Shown: in pieces, positions 63,871 through 64,000 of the stretch
Layout of the letters: each line of letters begins with the position of its first letter
Position numbering within the stretch: the stretch's first letter is position 1
DNA from: Sphingobacterium bovistauri
Lineage (GTDB): Bacteria > Bacteroidota > Bacteroidia > Sphingobacteriales > Sphingobacteriaceae
NCBI RefSeq assembly: GCF_020295405.1
Contig: NZ_JADEYP010000001.1
Span: 242,149-306,148 of the forward strand
Length of the DNA stretch: 64,000 nucleotides
Reading direction: 5' to 3'
Made by a program: the position numbers and the translations under genes
Notes under the pieces: model-generated
Told to the model about the DNA's origin: nothing
The model's input: the letters and a program-made list of their open reading frames with translations, nothing else
The model's database searches: none

Positions 63871-64000
63871 AAAGAGGCTGTCTAAAAAGGTCTGTTAATT
63901 AAAGAGCCCCGTCATTAAAAAATAATGGCGGGGCTTATGTTTTTTGTCCTCAATTTTTTGTAAATTGAGGTGCACCCAAAAAACGATATGAAAGTACAAT
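63871..64000 (+). mobile_element. Probable left end of an insertion sequence (cut by the window edge)
   Basis: GAGGCTGTCTAAAAAGG at about 63872 resembles the terminal repeats of IS1182-like elements. A strong hairpin (AGCCCCG...CGGGGCT, 63904-63936) and a second one (CTCAATTT...AAATTGAG, about 63951-63970) follow, as expected for read-in terminators. An ATG at 63988 starts MKVQ, the likely transposase start. The right end is outside the window, so the family is only a suggestion. Confidence 0.5.
63988..64000 (+). CDS. First codons of a probable transposase gene (truncated by window end)
   Basis: Only ATG-AAA-GTA-CAA is visible. The reading as a transposase start depends on the hairpins and the terminal-repeat-like sequence upstream; the coding sequence itself is too short to identify. 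Confidence 0.3.

Overview
The window is a stretch of chromosome from a low-GC member of the Bacteroidota, most likely a Sphingobacteriaceae-type organism; the genus cannot be fixed from the sequence alone. The evidence is a SusC/SusD outer-membrane uptake pair, many short lipoproteins, a LytS/LytR two-component pair, the gene order DUF3822-rsmD-coaD, the Bacteroidota-type promoter box TAnnTTTG ahead of many genes, weak or absent Shine-Dalgarno sequences, and abundant S9 peptidases and POT peptide transporters. Most genes are ordinary chromosomal genes. I see no prophage, CRISPR array, restriction system or recognisable defence island.

Layout. 1-4.5 kb: a 5'-truncated LytS-type histidine kinase and its LytTR regulator, followed by two accessory ORFs and decayed gene ends that repeat the tail and terminator of the regulator. 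4.5-9.7 kb: an ABM-domain protein, luxS-mtnN (activated methyl cycle), purC, an HI0933-type flavoprotein whose start codon sits in a perfect hairpin, and a GlcG/HbpS-like protein. 9.8-12.5 kb: an AraC regulator and a glutathionylspermidine-synthase-like operon with two small lipoproteins. 13-22.8 kb: a compact uptake locus (NHL/IPT lipoprotein, SusC, SusD, BT_3987-like lipoprotein), with a secreted calcineurin-like phosphoesterase and an FtsB/DivIC-like protein beside it. 23-30.6 kb: enolase, a DbpA-like helicase, a three-gene ECF sigma cluster, coaD-rsmD-DUF3822 and a RecD-like helicase. 30.6-37.8 kb: secreted GH2 beta-galactosidase and an S9 peptidase. 37.9-39.6 kb: ruvB and a dolichol-phosphate-mannose-synthase-like GT2. 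39.7-43.2 kb: two tandem POT peptide transporters. 43.4-50.3 kb: a sugar isomerase/LutA-like/MFS cluster, PBP4 and a dicarboxylate symporter. 50.4-54.7 kb: ferredoxin, LuxC-like acyl-CoA reductase, FtsE-like ATPase, grpE-dnaJ. 54.9-60 kb: Gfo/Idh oxidoreductase, type-B carboxylesterase, a retropepsin/PDZ protein and a secreted hypothetical. 60.3-64 kb: pdxH-nuoC-nuoD, AlgH, tRNA-His and the left edge of a probable insertion sequence.

How the parts fit. The contents suggest a heterotroph that takes up oligosaccharides or peptides through SusCD and POT carriers, digests polymers with secreted peptidases, esterase and beta-galactosidase, and respires through complex I. The least ordinary signals are non-coding. 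Two copies of a promoter-like box, a 25-nt conserved block and an intrinsic terminator (24.4 and 60.2 kb) look like a small RNA or leader family. Several transcripts are predicted to begin only a few bases before their start codons. Perfect inverted repeats lie over or just inside gene starts at 7.45 and 36.6 kb, and a possible structured region lies at 48.6 kb. No clearly new multi-gene system was found.
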